NCBI GenBank assembly: GCA_040508085.1
Contig: JBEVNO010000051.1
Location: 8,397-72,396, forward strand
DNA from: ZC4RG30 sp040508085
GTDB taxonomy: Bacteria > Pseudomonadota > Gammaproteobacteria > Steroidobacterales > Steroidobacteraceae
Length of the DNA stretch: 64,000 nucleotides
Direction: 5' to 3'
The notes under the pieces are model-generated. The model searched no databases, was not told the origin of the DNA, and worked only from the letters and a program-made list of their open reading frames with translations. Shown here piece by piece: positions 24,922-34,175 of the stretch (positions are counted from its first letter, which is position 1; every line of letters begins with the position of its first letter). The position numbers and the translations under genes were made by a program.

Positions 24922-25821
24922 ATGATGGCCATCGGCTTCATCGGCACCGGCACCATGGGCATGCCCATGGCCGCCAATCTCGTCACCAAGGGTTTCCCGG
25001 TCTGCCTCTACGACGCCGCGCCCGGCCGGGCGGCGCAGCTGGCCAGCAGTCTGGGCTGTACCTTTACAGACTCCCTCACGGAACTGGCCGCCAGCGACAT
25101 CATCATCACCATGCTGCCGGACGGACGGGTCGTGCAGCAGGTGCTGACCCGGGCCGAGGACAGCGCGCTGCTGCGCGCCGCCCGGCCGGGCACCATCTGC
25201 ATCGACATGAGCTCGTCAGAGCCGCTGCTGACGCGCGAGACCGGGGCGACGCTGGCACAGCACGGATTGCAGCTCGTGGATGCGCCCGTCTCCGGCGCAC
25301 GAGCACGGGCCGAGGCCGGCACGCTCGCCATCATGATCGGCTGCGGCGATCAGGCGCTGCTGACCACGGTGCGGCCGCTGCTTGCGGCGATGGGCAACCA
25401 GCTCTATGTGCTGGGCGCGCTGGGCAATGGGCACGCGATGAAAGCCATCAACAACATCGTGGCCGGCGCATCGATGGTCGCAGTGGCGGAGGGCCTGGCA
25501 CTGGGCGAGCGCTTCGGCCTGGACGCTGCAACCATGGTCGATGTGCTCAATGCCTCGACCGGCCGCAGCTTTGTCACAGAACTGGTGGCAAAGGAGCATG
25601 TGATCCCCCGTCGGTTCGCCACTGGGTTCGCACTCGGCCTGCTGGCCAAGGATGTGCGTATCGCCGCGGACCTGGGTGAAGACATCGATCTCGACCTGCC
25701 CCTGTTCCGGCTCACCCGCGAGCGTTTCGCGCTGGCACGCGAGATGGAAGGGGCGGGCAGTGACAGCTCGCGCGCCTTCGTGGCGCTGGGCGCGGCGGCC
25801 AGACAGGCAAGGGGAGGCTGA
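24922..25821 (+). CDS. NAD(P)-dependent beta-hydroxyacid dehydrogenase (3-hydroxyisobutyrate dehydrogenase family)
   Basis: 299 residues from ATG 24922, with AAGGGGGAGG directly upstream; ATG 24925 is equally possible. The Rossmann motif GFIGTGTMGMPMAANL is followed by MLPDGRVV. The substrate motif is DAPVSGARARAEAGTLAIMIG. The catalytic Lys is in GHAMKAINNIVAGASMVAVAEGLAL, and the C-terminal GFALGLLAKDVRIA segment completes the family pattern. Likely substrates are 3-hydroxyisobutyrate, tartronate semialdehyde or similar acids. It is followed at once by a carboxymuconolactone-decarboxylase-like gene, so the pair probably shares a catabolic step. Confidence 0.92.
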   Translation: MMAIGFIGTGTMGMPMAANLVTKGFPVCLYDAAPGRAAQLASSLGCTFTDSLTELAASDIIITMLPDGRVVQQVLTRAEDSALLRAARPGTICIDMSSSEPLLTRETGATLAQHGLQLVDAPVSGARARAEAGTLAIMIGCGDQALLTTVRPLLAAMGNQLYVLGALGNGHAMKAINNIVAGASMVAVAEGLALGERFGLDAATMVDVLNASTGRSFVTELVAKEHVIPRRFATGFALGLLAKDVRIAADLGEDIDLDLPLFRLTRERFALAREMEGAGSDSSRAFVALGAAARQARGG

Positions 25822-25822
25822 G

Positions 25823-26203
25823 ATGGACAAGAAGCTGGAAGAAGCGGGTCTGCACCTGCGGCGGCGCATGTTCGGCAGTGCGGGCGCCGAGGATGCGCTG
25901 AACAACGCCACGGCATTCCGGCGGCGGTTCGAGGAGATCGTCACCGAGCAGTGTTTCGGTGAGGCCTGGAACCAGCCGCCACTGGATCACCGGATCCGCA
26001 GCATGCTGACGATCGCCATCCTGGCGACGCTGGGGCGGAGCCCGCAGTTGCGCTATCACGTGCAGGGAGCGATCGCCAACGGGGTTTCCAAGGAAGAAAT
26101 CCGCGAGACGCTGATGCAGGTCTGGCTGTACGCCGGCATCCCGGCGGCCGCCGAGGGTTTCAACGTAGCTGGTGCCGTGCTCAAGGAGGCGGGCCTGGAT
26201 TGA
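25823..26203 (+). CDS. carboxymuconolactone decarboxylase family protein (PcaC-like)
   Basis: 126 residues. ATG 25823 lies 1 nt after the dehydrogenase stop with GGGGAGG upstream. The all-helical CMD fold is recognisable: LDHRIRSMLTIAILATLGRSPQLRYHVQGAIANGVSKEEIRETLMQ, then YAGIPAAAEGF. The H-x-x-x-A-x-x-NGVS-EI pattern is that of gamma-carboxymuconolactone decarboxylase (PcaC). It has no CxxC, so it is not of the AhpD peroxidase type. No other protocatechuate genes are present, so the true substrate is open. Confidence 0.88.
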   Translation: MDKKLEEAGLHLRRRMFGSAGAEDALNNATAFRRRFEEIVTEQCFGEAWNQPPLDHRIRSMLTIAILATLGRSPQLRYHVQGAIANGVSKEEIRETLMQVWLYAGIPAAAEGFNVAGAVLKEAGLD

Positions 26204-26207
26204 GGGG

Positions 26208-26969
26208 TCAGAACTGCTCGTGCGCGCCGAGATAACGCCATTTGCCCGGTGGCAGCGCGCCCAGCAGCACCTGACCGCTGCGTACGCGCTTCAGGCCGGT
26301 GACCCGCAGGCCCACCATTTCGCACATCCGCCGGATCTGGCGCTTGCGGCCCTCGCGCAGCACGAAACGCAGCTGATCCTCGTTCTGCCAGCTCACCTGT
26401 GCCGGCCGCAGCGTGACGCCGTCCAGCATCAGGCCATGGCGCAGGCGCCGCATGCCATCCTCGAGCAGCAGGCCTTCGACTCGTACCAGGTATTCCTTCT
26501 CGACCGAGGAATCCTGCCCGATCAGCCGCTTGGCCACTCTCCCATCCTGTGTGAGCACCAGCAGGCCGGTGGAGTCGATGTCCAGCCGGCCCGCCGGGGC
26601 CAGGCCCTGCAGCTGCGCCGGGTCGAACCGCATGGGTGAGTTGTCGCCCGACCAGCGGTTTTCCGGGCGTATCAGCACTACGGCCGGTTCATAGCCGTCC
26701 TCGGCCTGGCCGGAGACATAACCCACCGGCTTGTGCAGCAGGATGGTGACCTGCTCACTCTGGTGGCTGCGGGCGGCGGGGTGAATCTCGATGCGTGCCG
26801 TGGGCGCGACGCGCACCCCCAGGGTGTCCACCACCAGGCCATCCACCTTGACCCATCCGTTCACGATCCAGTTCTCCGCCTCACGGCGCGAGCACAGGCC
26901 GAGTTCGCCCATGCGCTTGGAAAGCCGCGGGTTGGCCGCGGAAGGTGGCTTGTCGGTCACGCGCGGCAT
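26208..26969 (-). CDS. 23S rRNA pseudouridine synthase, RluF-like (RsuA family)
   Basis: 253 residues. An S4 RNA-binding domain at the N-terminus (RLSKRMGELGLCSRREAENWI) is followed by the catalytic domain with the active Asp in AGRLDIDSTGLLVLT. VEKEYLVRVEG and REGRKRQIRRMCEMVGLRVT agree better with RluF, which modifies U2604 in helix 74, than with RluB or RsuA. It converges with the PcaC-like gene, leaving a 4-nt gap, and lies back-to-back with the CBM2-like lipoprotein gene. Confidence 0.88.
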   Translation of the reverse strand: MPRVTDKPPSAANPRLSKRMGELGLCSRREAENWIVNGWVKVDGLVVDTLGVRVAPTARIEIHPAARSHQSEQVTILLHKPVGYVSGQAEDGYEPAVVLIRPENRWSGDNSPMRFDPAQLQGLAPAGRLDIDSTGLLVLTQDGRVAKRLIGQDSSVEKEYLVRVEGLLLEDGMRRLRHGLMLDGVTLRPAQVSWQNEDQLRFVLREGRKRQIRRMCEMVGLRVTGLKRVRSGQVLLGALPPGKWRYLGAHEQF

Positions 26970-27037
26970 TATCGGACATCACCATAACGCGGCTGCAGCA
27001 AGTTGCCGCCAGACTGCGCCCAGATCCGGAGGTACAC

Positions 27038-27826
27038 GTGCGCACCTGCTGGCCGATGTGGATGCTGTGCTGCCTGGTTGCCGGGCTCAGTGCCTGTGGA
27101 GGCGAAGACCCGAGCCCGCCCGCGGCCCCGCCGGCTGCGAACCAGCCAGCGCCGCCGCCAGCCGAGCCACTGCCGGCGACGCCGGTCCTCCCGGCGCCGG
27201 CGCCCACGCCGCCCGCTGTCGCAGATGTTCCGGCCACGGACATGGGACCCTGGGTGCTGGACCTCGCGCGCGGACAAGCGCAGTTCCTCGAGAAGTGCCA
27301 GCACTGTCATGGCCCCAATGGCGTGGGTGGCTACGGCCCGGCGCTGACGAACACCTCGACCTGCCCGCCCTGCGGCAACTTCGACGGGCTGTGGCGGCGC
27401 ATCGACGATTACATGCCGCTGCGCAATCCAGAGGCCTGCGACACCAGCTGCTCGCGCGACATCGCCGCCTGGATCAGCAACGGCTTCTCGACCAGTCCGA
27501 CCTGTTCGGTGCAGTTCCGCTACGACAGCGTCACCGGGCAGCACTTCGTGGCGACCATCAGGATCCTGAACTTTCGCGGCCGCGACGTGACCGGCTGGCG
27601 CCTGGGCCTGACGCTGCCGGCCGATCTCGGCGTCACCACGGTCAGCAACGCGCTCGCGACGCAGAGCGGCCGGCAGCTGCTGCTGGCACCCTTTGCCATG
27701 GCTACCACCATTCCCGACGGCGCCCTGATCGAGGTGGGCCTGGAAGGCACCCACGGCGGGGCTGCGGCCACGCCGGGGGACCTGCGGCTCGAAGCCGCGC
27801 CTTGCTTCACGGCGCCGCCGGCCTAG
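27038..27826 (+). CDS. lipoprotein fusing a cytochrome c-like heme site to a CBM2-like domain
   Basis: 262 residues. GTG 27038 is chosen because GGAGG sits 6 nt upstream and the product then begins with a lipoprotein signal ending LSAC. A Pro/Ala-rich linker of about 50 residues follows, then a small heme domain with CQHCH and HGPNGVGGYGPAL. That domain carries three additional Cys in a CPPCG / CDTSC context. The final 100 residues are bracketed by Cys (TCSVQFRY ... EAAPC) and resemble the cellulose-binding CBM2 fold: IRILNFRGRDVTGWRLGLTL, ATQSGRQLLLAPF, IPDGALIEVGLEGTHGG. An outer-membrane or periplasmic electron carrier tethered to polysaccharide is plausible. One of the Trp residues usual on the CBM2 surface seems replaced. 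Confidence 0.8.
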   Translation: MRTCWPMWMLCCLVAGLSACGGEDPSPPAAPPAANQPAPPPAEPLPATPVLPAPAPTPPAVADVPATDMGPWVLDLARGQAQFLEKCQHCHGPNGVGGYGPALTNTSTCPPCGNFDGLWRRIDDYMPLRNPEACDTSCSRDIAAWISNGFSTSPTCSVQFRYDSVTGQHFVATIRILNFRGRDVTGWRLGLTLPADLGVTTVSNALATQSGRQLLLAPFAMATTIPDGALIEVGLEGTHGGAAATPGDLRLEAAPCFTAPPA

Positions 27827-27971
27827 AGAACCTGCCGCCGGCAAGTACATTTCCGCTTGTAGTCGCACTCACGCTAATTCGCCATGTAGCAGACATCGCC
27901 CGGACGGTGCTGATAGCATCGCCGGCTCGGCTGGGTAGAGCCGTCTGTGTAACTATAGTTTTGGGGGTTTC

Positions 27972-30900
27972 GTGAGCAAGACTTCGTCTGTTGATCCGGT
28001 TGGTTCTTCCGCCCTGCAATCGTGGCGCCTGCGCGCCGCCGTCGCCGCCGTCCTGGGGTTGTCCCTGCCCGCATTTGCGCCGCTGGTGCAAGCGCAGGAG
28101 CCGCCCGCCGCAGACGAGCAACTCGATGAAGTGGTGGTGACCGGCTCGCGCATCGTGCGCCGCGATTACACCTCCAACACGCCCATCACCACGATTGAAC
28201 AGGACCTGATCCAGAATTCCGGCAGCTTCGCGCTGGAATCGAAGCTGCTGCAGCTGCCGCAGTTCTCAGGCGCCGCCAACAGCCAGTATTCCACCGGCTA
28301 CTTCAACAGTGGCGCAGCCACGCTGAACCTGCGCAACCTCGGCGACAACCGCAATCTGGTGCTGCTTGACGGCCGGCGGCTGCAGCCTTCGACCAGTGCC
28401 CTGGCTATCGACATCAACACCATCCCGTCGGCGCTGGTGGAGAGCATCGAAGTGATCACCGGCGGTGCCTCGGCGGTATACGGCGCCGACGCGGTGTCCG
28501 GCGTCGTTAACTTCAAGCTGAAGCGCAAGTTCGAGGGCGTGCAGGTCGATGCCTATTACGGCCTTTCGGAGCGCGGCGACAACCAGATCGTGGACATCAG
28601 TGGCGTGATGGGCGGCAACTTCGCCGGCGGTCGCGGCAACGCGGTGGTGGGTCTCGCCTATGCCGACCGCGGCAAGGTGCAGAACGTCGACATTCCGTTC
28701 ATGCAGGAAGGCTTCCGGGTTGGCGCGGTCGCTTCCTCTTCCAGCTTCCTCGCCTCCGGGTACTACTCGCCGGTGGCCAATCAGCCTTCACAGGCCGCGC
28801 TGAACACCTATTTCGCCCAGTTCGGGGCCCCGGCCGGCGCGGTCACCCGCGCCACGCAGATCGGCTTCAACAATGACCGCACCTCGCTGTTCAACATCAC
28901 CGGCGCGGACATCTACAACTATCAGAACCCGCTGTATCCGCGTTACGCGATCGACAGCTACACCAGCCTCGCTTCCAAGACGGTGAAGCAGAACTTCAGC
29001 GCCGATACGCTGGCTTCGCTGCCGCTCACCCGCTACTCAGCCTTCGGCGCGGCCAGTTTCGACGCCACCGACGATGTGCAGCTGTACACGCAGCTGATGT
29101 ACACCCGCTACAACAGCACCACGGCCGGCGGCGCGCCGGTCGCCGCGAGCTCCTGGAGCGTGCTGGTGCCGCGCGACGGGGCGCACCCGGTGCCGGCGGC
29201 GCTGGCCACCTTGCTGGATTCGCGCCCGACGCCGGGCGCGCCCTGGCAGGCCAACAAGGACCTGACCTACATGGGCCTGGGCATGGTCGAGCACACCAAT
29301 GACGTGTTCCAGATGCTGGTGGGCGCGCGTGGCGATCTCGGTGACACCGGCCTGAGCTGGGATTTGTCCGGCTCACATGGTGAAACGCAGCTGGTCGACA
29401 ATGGGGTCTCCGGCTTCGCCTCGCTGGCGCGCTACACCGAACTGATGCTGGCGCCGAACTATGGCGCCAACTATGTCGGCAAGTACGGCCGCTGCACTAG
29501 CGGTGTCAGCCCCTTCGGCGAGCAGAACGGCGTGGGCGCCGGGCAGTTCTCCGCCAGCGGGCTGCCGGAGGTGTCGGCGGACTGCATCGACTACCTGAAC
29601 CCCTACTGGACCAGCACCACGCGCCTGAAGCAGAACATCTTCGAGGCCACCCTGCAGGGCAAGGTGATGGATCTGCCGGCCGGTGAGATGCGTTTTGCCG
29701 CAGGTGCCGGTTATCGGAGCATCACGGTCCGTACCACTCCGGTGACCGCGTTCGCGCCAGATGCCGGCTTCTTCGCCGACATCATCGGCCAGTTCGGCGT
29801 GCTGCCCGTCGGCGGCACCAACAAGGTCAAGGAAGTCTACGGCGAACTGCTGATCCCGCTGCTGCGCGGGCTGCCGCTCGTGCAGAACCTGGAACTGAAC
29901 ACCGCCTACCGCTTCTCCGATTACAACAACGCGGGCAGCACCGACACCTACAAGGCCGACATCAGCTGGCAGATCGTGGACGCGCTGCGCATGCGGGGCG
30001 GCTACCAGCGCGCCGTGCGCGCACCGAACGTCGTGGAGCAGTTCGGGCCGCCGACGCTGGTGTTCGACAGCGCCGTGGACGCATGCCAGAGCAACGTGAC
30101 GGCGAGCTACGCGAACATTGCCAGCAATGCGAATCGCACCCAGGTGCAGACGCTGTGCCGCACGCTGATGGGAACTGGCGCACCGCCCATCCTCGACCCG
30201 GTCAACGACCCGCGCGGCCTCAATACCTATCTGGGCAGCAACTCCGGCGCGCTCAACTCCTATCCGAGTGGCAACGCGACGGTGAAGCCCGAGAAGGCGG
30301 ATACGATCACGGCCGGCCTGGTGTTCTCGCCGTCCTGGGATCTGCCCGCCAATGCCCGTTTCACCTCGTCGCTCGATTTCTACGACATCGACATCAAGGG
30401 GGCGATCGGCTACGTCAATGCGAACCTGACCTACCAGCTCTGCTTCAACGCCAATGGCACCAGCAACCCGACCTACGACGCCGCCAATGTGTACTGCCAG
30501 TCCATCGGGCGTTCGCAGGTGGTCGGCTCGCTGGCGGTGCCCACCGGGGTGTTCAGCACCTACCTCAACCAGGGCAGCATCAGCACCCGCGGTGTGGACC
30601 TGCAGGGCAGTGTCAAGTTCGACGTGGGTCCGGGCACGGCAGGCGTGAGCACGGTGATCAACTATCTCGACAGCTTCAAGCGTCGCGTGGGGCCGGGCGC
30701 ACCGTTGCTCGACTACGTGGGCTTTGCCGGCGGGTACTACGAGTACAAGACCTTCACGACTTTCTCGTACCAGTGGGCCGCCCTGGATGGTGGCGTGCGG
30801 TGGCGGCACCTGCCCAGCGTGAAGCCGCAGGATTACCTGGTGGCGCCATGCTCGGCCACGCGCTGCTTTGCGGATACCGAGGCCTACGACACCTTCGACG

Positions 30901-31067
30901 CCTACGCCAGCTACAAGCTCTCCGAGCACCTTTCGCTGCGCGGCGGTGTGGACAACCTGCTCGACAAGGATCCGCCGGTGACGCGCGGCATTGCCGGTTC
31001 CACGGATCCGCAGAACTACGACATCATCGGGCGGCGCTACTACTTCGCCGTGACCGCGAAGTTCTAG
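27972..31067 (+). CDS. TonB-dependent outer-membrane receptor
   Basis: 1031 residues from GTG 27972, with GGGGG 7 nt upstream. A cleavable signal ends near LVQAQEPP. The plug begins DEVVVTGSRIVRRDYTSNTP and contains LVLLDGRR and GGASAVYGADAVSGVVNFKL. The barrel ends in ...RRYYFAVTAKF. It is of the same receptor class as the 576-3581 gene, but clearly not a recent duplicate, since the barrels differ. It follows the CBM2-like lipoprotein by 145 nt on the same strand, so co-regulation in glycan or glycan-derived nutrient uptake is possible but unproven. Confidence 0.93.
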   Translation: MSKTSSVDPVGSSALQSWRLRAAVAAVLGLSLPAFAPLVQAQEPPAADEQLDEVVVTGSRIVRRDYTSNTPITTIEQDLIQNSGSFALESKLLQLPQFSGAANSQYSTGYFNSGAATLNLRNLGDNRNLVLLDGRRLQPSTSALAIDINTIPSALVESIEVITGGASAVYGADAVSGVVNFKLKRKFEGVQVDAYYGLSERGDNQIVDISGVMGGNFAGGRGNAVVGLAYADRGKVQNVDIPFMQEGFRVGAVASSSSFLASGYYSPVANQPSQAALNTYFAQFGAPAGAVTRATQIGFNNDRTSLFNITGADIYNYQNPLYPRYAIDSYTSLASKTVKQNFSADTLASLPLTRYSAFGAASFDATDDVQLYTQLMYTRYNSTTAGGAPVAASSWSVLVPRDGAHPVPAALATLLDSRPTPGAPWQANKDLTYMGLGMVEHTNDVFQMLVGARGDLGDTGLSWDLSGSHGETQLVDNGVSGFASLARYTELMLAPNYGANYVGKYGRCTSGVSPFGEQNGVGAGQFSASGLPEVSADCIDYLNPYWTSTTRLKQNIFEATLQGKVMDLPAGEMRFAAGAGYRSITVRTTPVTAFAPDAGFFADIIGQFGVLPVGGTNKVKEVYGELLIPLLRGLPLVQNLELNTAYRFSDYNNAGSTDTYKADISWQIVDALRMRGGYQRAVRAPNVVEQFGPPTLVFDSAVDACQSNVTASYANIASNANRTQVQTLCRTLMGTGAPPILDPVNDPRGLNTYLGSNSGALNSYPSGNATVKPEKADTITAGLVFSPSWDLPANARFTSSLDFYDIDIKGAIGYVNANLTYQLCFNANGTSNPTYDAANVYCQSIGRSQVVGSLAVPTGVFSTYLNQGSISTRGVDLQGSVKFDVGPGTAGVSTVINYLDSFKRRVGPGAPLLDYVGFAGGYYEYKTFTTFSYQWAALDGGVRWRHLPSVKPQDYLVAPCSATRCFADTEAYDTFDAYASYKLSEHLSLRGGVDNLLDKDPPVTRGIAGSTDPQNYDIIGRRYYFAVTAKF

Positions 31068-31077
31068 TCAGCGGGCG

Positions 31078-31803
31078 TTACATCTGCCGGTGCAGTTCGT
31101 ACTGGCAGATGTTCACGGCCGCCGCCACATTGAGCGATTCCAGGGTGCCGGTGCCGGCAATGGTGAAGGGCTGCGCAGACAGCCCGGCCAGTGCTTCACG
31201 CGGCAGCCCGCGGGCTTCATTGCCATAGATGTAGCAGTCGAAATCCCGGAACTGCGGTGCGCTGATGGCAGCGCCCTGCAGGTCCAGGCAGGCCATTGAC
31301 CTGCAGCGGCGGGGCAGGGCATCCAGCGCCACGTCGGTTTCCACGGGTACATGGAAGATGGCGCCCATGCCGGCGCGCAGCACCTTGCCGTTGTGCGGAT
31401 CCACGCTGTCGGGGCTCAGCAGGCAACGAAACCCCCCGAACCAGGCCAGTGTGCGCAGGATGGTTCCCAGATTGCCCGGGTCCTGGATTTCATGCAGGTA
31501 GATGGCGCGCTCGCCAGGCTGCGGCGCGGGTGCGGCCAGCAGCGGCACCACCGCTGCTATCCCCTGCGGCGCACGTGTCTCGCTGATCTGTGCCATGTGG
31601 CGCGCATTGATGACATGCGTGGCCAGCACGCTGTGCGCCTGTGCGTATTCATGCGTGAGGTAGATCTCGCTGGCGCGCAGCCGGGCATCGTGTACTGCCG
31701 CCTTCTGCAGCTCCTGCACCAGATGCTCGCCCTCAAGCAGGAAGCAGCCCAGCTCCTCCCGGAACTTTTTCTGGTGCAGTTTCCGGATGTCCTCGAACTT
31801 CAT
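31078..31803 (-). CDS. TrmH/SpoU-family RNA 2'-O-methyltransferase
   Basis: 241 residues with an N-terminal substrate-binding region (FLLEGEHLVQEL) and the SPOUT trefoil-knot domain. The three family motifs are present: motif 1 QDPGNLGTILRTLAWFG, motif 2 CYIYGNEARGLP and motif 3 GTLESLNVAAAVNI. It transfers a methyl group from SAM to a ribose 2'-OH in rRNA or tRNA; the target nucleotide cannot be assigned. Its start overlaps the upstream FAD-dehydrogenase stop by 4 nt (31800-31803), so the two are coupled. Confidence 0.92.
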   Translation of the reverse strand: MKFEDIRKLHQKKFREELGCFLLEGEHLVQELQKAAVHDARLRASEIYLTHEYAQAHSVLATHVINARHMAQISETRAPQGIAAVVPLLAAPAPQPGERAIYLHEIQDPGNLGTILRTLAWFGGFRCLLSPDSVDPHNGKVLRAGMGAIFHVPVETDVALDALPRRCRSMACLDLQGAAISAPQFRDFDCYIYGNEARGLPREALAGLSAQPFTIAGTGTLESLNVAAAVNICQYELHRQM

Positions 31804-33407
31804 GCCATGCTCCGCGCCACAGCTTCGGCGACCTTGATGCCGTCGACGCCGGCCGACAGGATGCCACCGGCGTAGCCGGCGCCTTCGCCGCAGGGATACA
31901 GCCCGCGCACGTTCAGGCTTTGCAGCGTCTGCGCGTCGCGGGTGATGCGCACCGGCGATGAGGTGCGACTCTCCACGCCGGTGAGCACTGCATCCTGCCG
32001 GTCGAAGCCGCGCAGCTGCTGGCCAAACGCCGGCAGCGCCTCGCGGATGGCATCGATGGCATAGGCCGGCAGTGCCCGCGACAGATCGCCCAGCTGCACG
32101 CCGGGCTGGTAAGAGGGCAGCACATCGCCCAGCTCGGTCGAACTCCGGCCGCGCAGGAAATCACCCACCAGCTGGCCGGGCGCGCTGTAGTCGCCGCCGC
32201 CCAGCACATAGGCGGTGGATTCGAGCGACTCCTGCAGCGCGAGTCCCGCCAGCGGCCCACCGGGGTAATCCTGCTCGGGGTTGATAGCCACCACGATGCC
32301 GGCATTGGCATTGCGTTCGTTGCGTGAGTACTGGCTCATGCCGTTGGTGACTACGCGCTGAGGCTCCGAGGTGGCCGCCACCACGGTGCCGCCGGGGCAC
32401 ATGCAGAAGCTGTATACCGCGCGGCCGTTGCGTGCATGGTGCACCAGCTTGTAGTCGGCGGAGCCCAGGTCAGGATGGCCGGCAAAGCGGCCGAGCCTTG
32501 CCACGTCGATCAGTGATTGCGGGTGTTCGATGCGGAACCCGATGGCGAATGGCTTGGCCTCTAGGTAGACCCGCCGCCGCTCGAGCATGCGCAGCGTGTC
32601 GCGCGAGCTGTGTCCCAGCGCCAGCACCACATGCCGGCTGCGCAGCACCTCACCGCTGGCCAACTGCACGCCTTCGATCTGCGCATCCTCGATCAGCAGG
32701 TCAGTGACCCGGCTTTCGAAGCGCACCTCGCCGCCCAGCGAGATGATCTCCTCGCGCATGGCCGCCACTACGCCCGTAAGGCGGAAGGTGCCGATATGCG
32801 GCTTGCTGACGAACAGGATTTCCTCGGGGGCTCCCGCCTTGACGAACTCGCGCATGACCTTGCGGCCGTAGAATCGTGGATCCTTGATCTGGCTGTAGAG
32901 CTTGCCGTCCGAGAACAGGCCCGCGCCGCCTTCGCCGAACTGCACGTTGGATTCGGGCGTCAGGGTGTGCTTGCGCCACAGCGCCCAGGTATCCTGCGTG
33001 CGGCGCCGCACCTCCCGGCCGCGCTCCAGCACGATGGGCCGGAATCCCATCTGCGCCAGCAGCAGCGCGGCAAACAGGCCGCAGGGACCGAAGCCGACAA
33101 CCAGAGGGCGCTCGGCGAGCGTCGGCGGCGCCTGCGCCACCGGGTGATAATCGGTATCGGGAGCCGGCCCCACCTGCCGGTCGTTCGCCATCCGCCGCAG
33201 CACCGCCGCCTCATCGCTGACTGCCACATCAACGATGCAGATGAACAGGATGGCGCTGTTCTTGCGGCGCGCGTCGTAGCTGCGTTTGAACAGCTTGAAA
33301 TCCAGCAGTTCGCCATCGGACAGCGCCAGCCGTTGCAGGATGGCGCGGCGCATGGAGTCCGGCGTGTAGTCGAGCGGCAGGGGCAATTCGGTTATGCGGA
33401 TCACCAC
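31800..33407 (-). CDS. FAD-dependent dehydrogenase (COG2509 type)
   Basis: 535 residues. An N-terminal ferredoxin-like domain (ITELPLPLDYTPDSM, KRSYDARRKNSAILF) of about 100 residues precedes an FAD/NAD-binding domain with VVGFGPCGLFAALLLAQMG (GxGxxG variant). The glycine-rich GEGGAGLFSDGKL, the CMCPGGTVVAA segment and the terminal YPCGEGAGYAGGILSAGVDGIKVAEA are hallmarks of the uncharacterised COG2509 dehydrogenases. The reaction is unknown. It is translationally coupled to the RNA methyltransferase. It diverges from rlmE across 72 nt. Confidence 0.88.
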   Translation of the reverse strand: MVIRITELPLPLDYTPDSMRRAILQRLALSDGELLDFKLFKRSYDARRKNSAILFICIVDVAVSDEAAVLRRMANDRQVGPAPDTDYHPVAQAPPTLAERPLVVGFGPCGLFAALLLAQMGFRPIVLERGREVRRRTQDTWALWRKHTLTPESNVQFGEGGAGLFSDGKLYSQIKDPRFYGRKVMREFVKAGAPEEILFVSKPHIGTFRLTGVVAAMREEIISLGGEVRFESRVTDLLIEDAQIEGVQLASGEVLRSRHVVLALGHSSRDTLRMLERRRVYLEAKPFAIGFRIEHPQSLIDVARLGRFAGHPDLGSADYKLVHHARNGRAVYSFCMCPGGTVVAATSEPQRVVTNGMSQYSRNERNANAGIVVAINPEQDYPGGPLAGLALQESLESTAYVLGGGDYSAPGQLVGDFLRGRSSTELGDVLPSYQPGVQLGDLSRALPAYAIDAIREALPAFGQQLRGFDRQDAVLTGVESRTSSPVRITRDAQTLQSLNVRGLYPCGEGAGYAGGILSAGVDGIKVAEAVARSMA

Positions 33408-33439
33408 CGTCTTCCTGGCCGGTCATTCCGGCAGAGGGG

Positions 33440-33458
33440 TAGAATGCCGCCCATTCTA
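33440..33458 (+). promoter_or_regulatory. possible rlmE promoter -10 inside a small palindrome
   Basis: TAGAAT (33440-33445) lies 34 nt before the rlmE start and fits a -10 element. It forms part of a perfect inverted repeat, TAGAATG (33440-33446) and CATTCTA (33452-33458) with a 5-nt centre, in the 72-nt divergent spacer. No clear -35 is visible. Confidence 0.4.
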
Positions 33459-33479
33459 GCGCCTGGTTCCCTGTCGAAA

Positions 33480-34106
33480 ATGGCCCGATCAAAGAGCAGT
33501 GCCAGCTGGTTGTCGCGCCACCTCAGCGACCCCTTCGTCAAGCAGGCGCAGAAGGATGGCTACCGTTCGCGCTCCGCGTACAAGCTCACCGAACTCAACG
33601 ACAAGGACAAGCTCATCCGGCCGGGCATGCGGATTCTGGACCTGGGCTCGGCGCCGGGGGGCTGGTCGCAGGTGGCGGGCAAGCTGGTGGGCGCCAAGGG
33701 CCGCGTGCTCGCCACCGACATCCTGCCCATGGATGCACTGAAGAACGTCGATTTCATCCAGGGTGATTTCACCGAAGATGCCATCGTGCAGCAGCTGCTC
33801 GACTGGCTGGGCGGCGGCAAGTTCGACCTGATCATCTCGGACATCGCGCCCAACCTCACCGGCATCGATTCCGCCGACCAGGCCTCGTCCATCTACTTCC
33901 TGGAACTGGCACTGGATACCGTGTGCAAGACCTTGAAGCCGGGCGCGGTCTTCGTCGCCAAGATGTTCCAGGGTGTGGGTTCGGACCAGTATGTGAAGGA
34001 ACTGCGAACCCATTTCGAAAAAGTGGTGATCCGCAAGCCAGCCGCCTCGCGCAAGGAATCACGGGAGGTCTATCTGGTGGCGAAGGGCTTCCGGCCCGCC
34101 AGATAA
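33480..34106 (+). CDS. rlmE: 23S rRNA U2552 ribose 2'-O-methyltransferase RlmE (FtsJ/RrmJ)
   Basis: 208 residues, the usual length. The start MARSKSSASWLSRHLSDPF is characteristic. The frame is open far upstream, but that region lies antisense to the FAD dehydrogenase. Motifs are YRSRSAYKL with the catalytic Lys, ILDLGSAPGGWSQVA (SAM site), LATDILPM, and ISDIAPNLTG with the catalytic Asp. VAKMFQGVG carries the second Lys and RKESREVYLVAKGF the Glu of the K-D-K-E tetrad. It methylates U2552 of 23S rRNA during late 50S assembly. ftsH, often downstream, is absent here. Confidence 0.97.
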   Translation: MARSKSSASWLSRHLSDPFVKQAQKDGYRSRSAYKLTELNDKDKLIRPGMRILDLGSAPGGWSQVAGKLVGAKGRVLATDILPMDALKNVDFIQGDFTEDAIVQQLLDWLGGGKFDLIISDIAPNLTGIDSADQASSIYFLELALDTVCKTLKPGAVFVAKMFQGVGSDQYVKELRTHFEKVVIRKPAASRKESREVYLVAKGFRPAR

Positions 34107-34175
34107 CGGGCTGCTTGCGGCTGCTGCCACAGCGGCTCAAGATCGGAGGCGAAGAAAAAACCAGCGGGGGGTGCC

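Noticed and set aside
29373..30929. 518-codon minus-strand frame inside the second receptor gene
   Set aside because: Antisense shadow of a full-length TonB-dependent receptor with normal plug and barrel ends.
32610..33479. N-terminal extension of rlmE into the FAD-dehydrogenase region
   Set aside because: The extension is antisense to a recognised dehydrogenase, and family RlmE starts at 33480.
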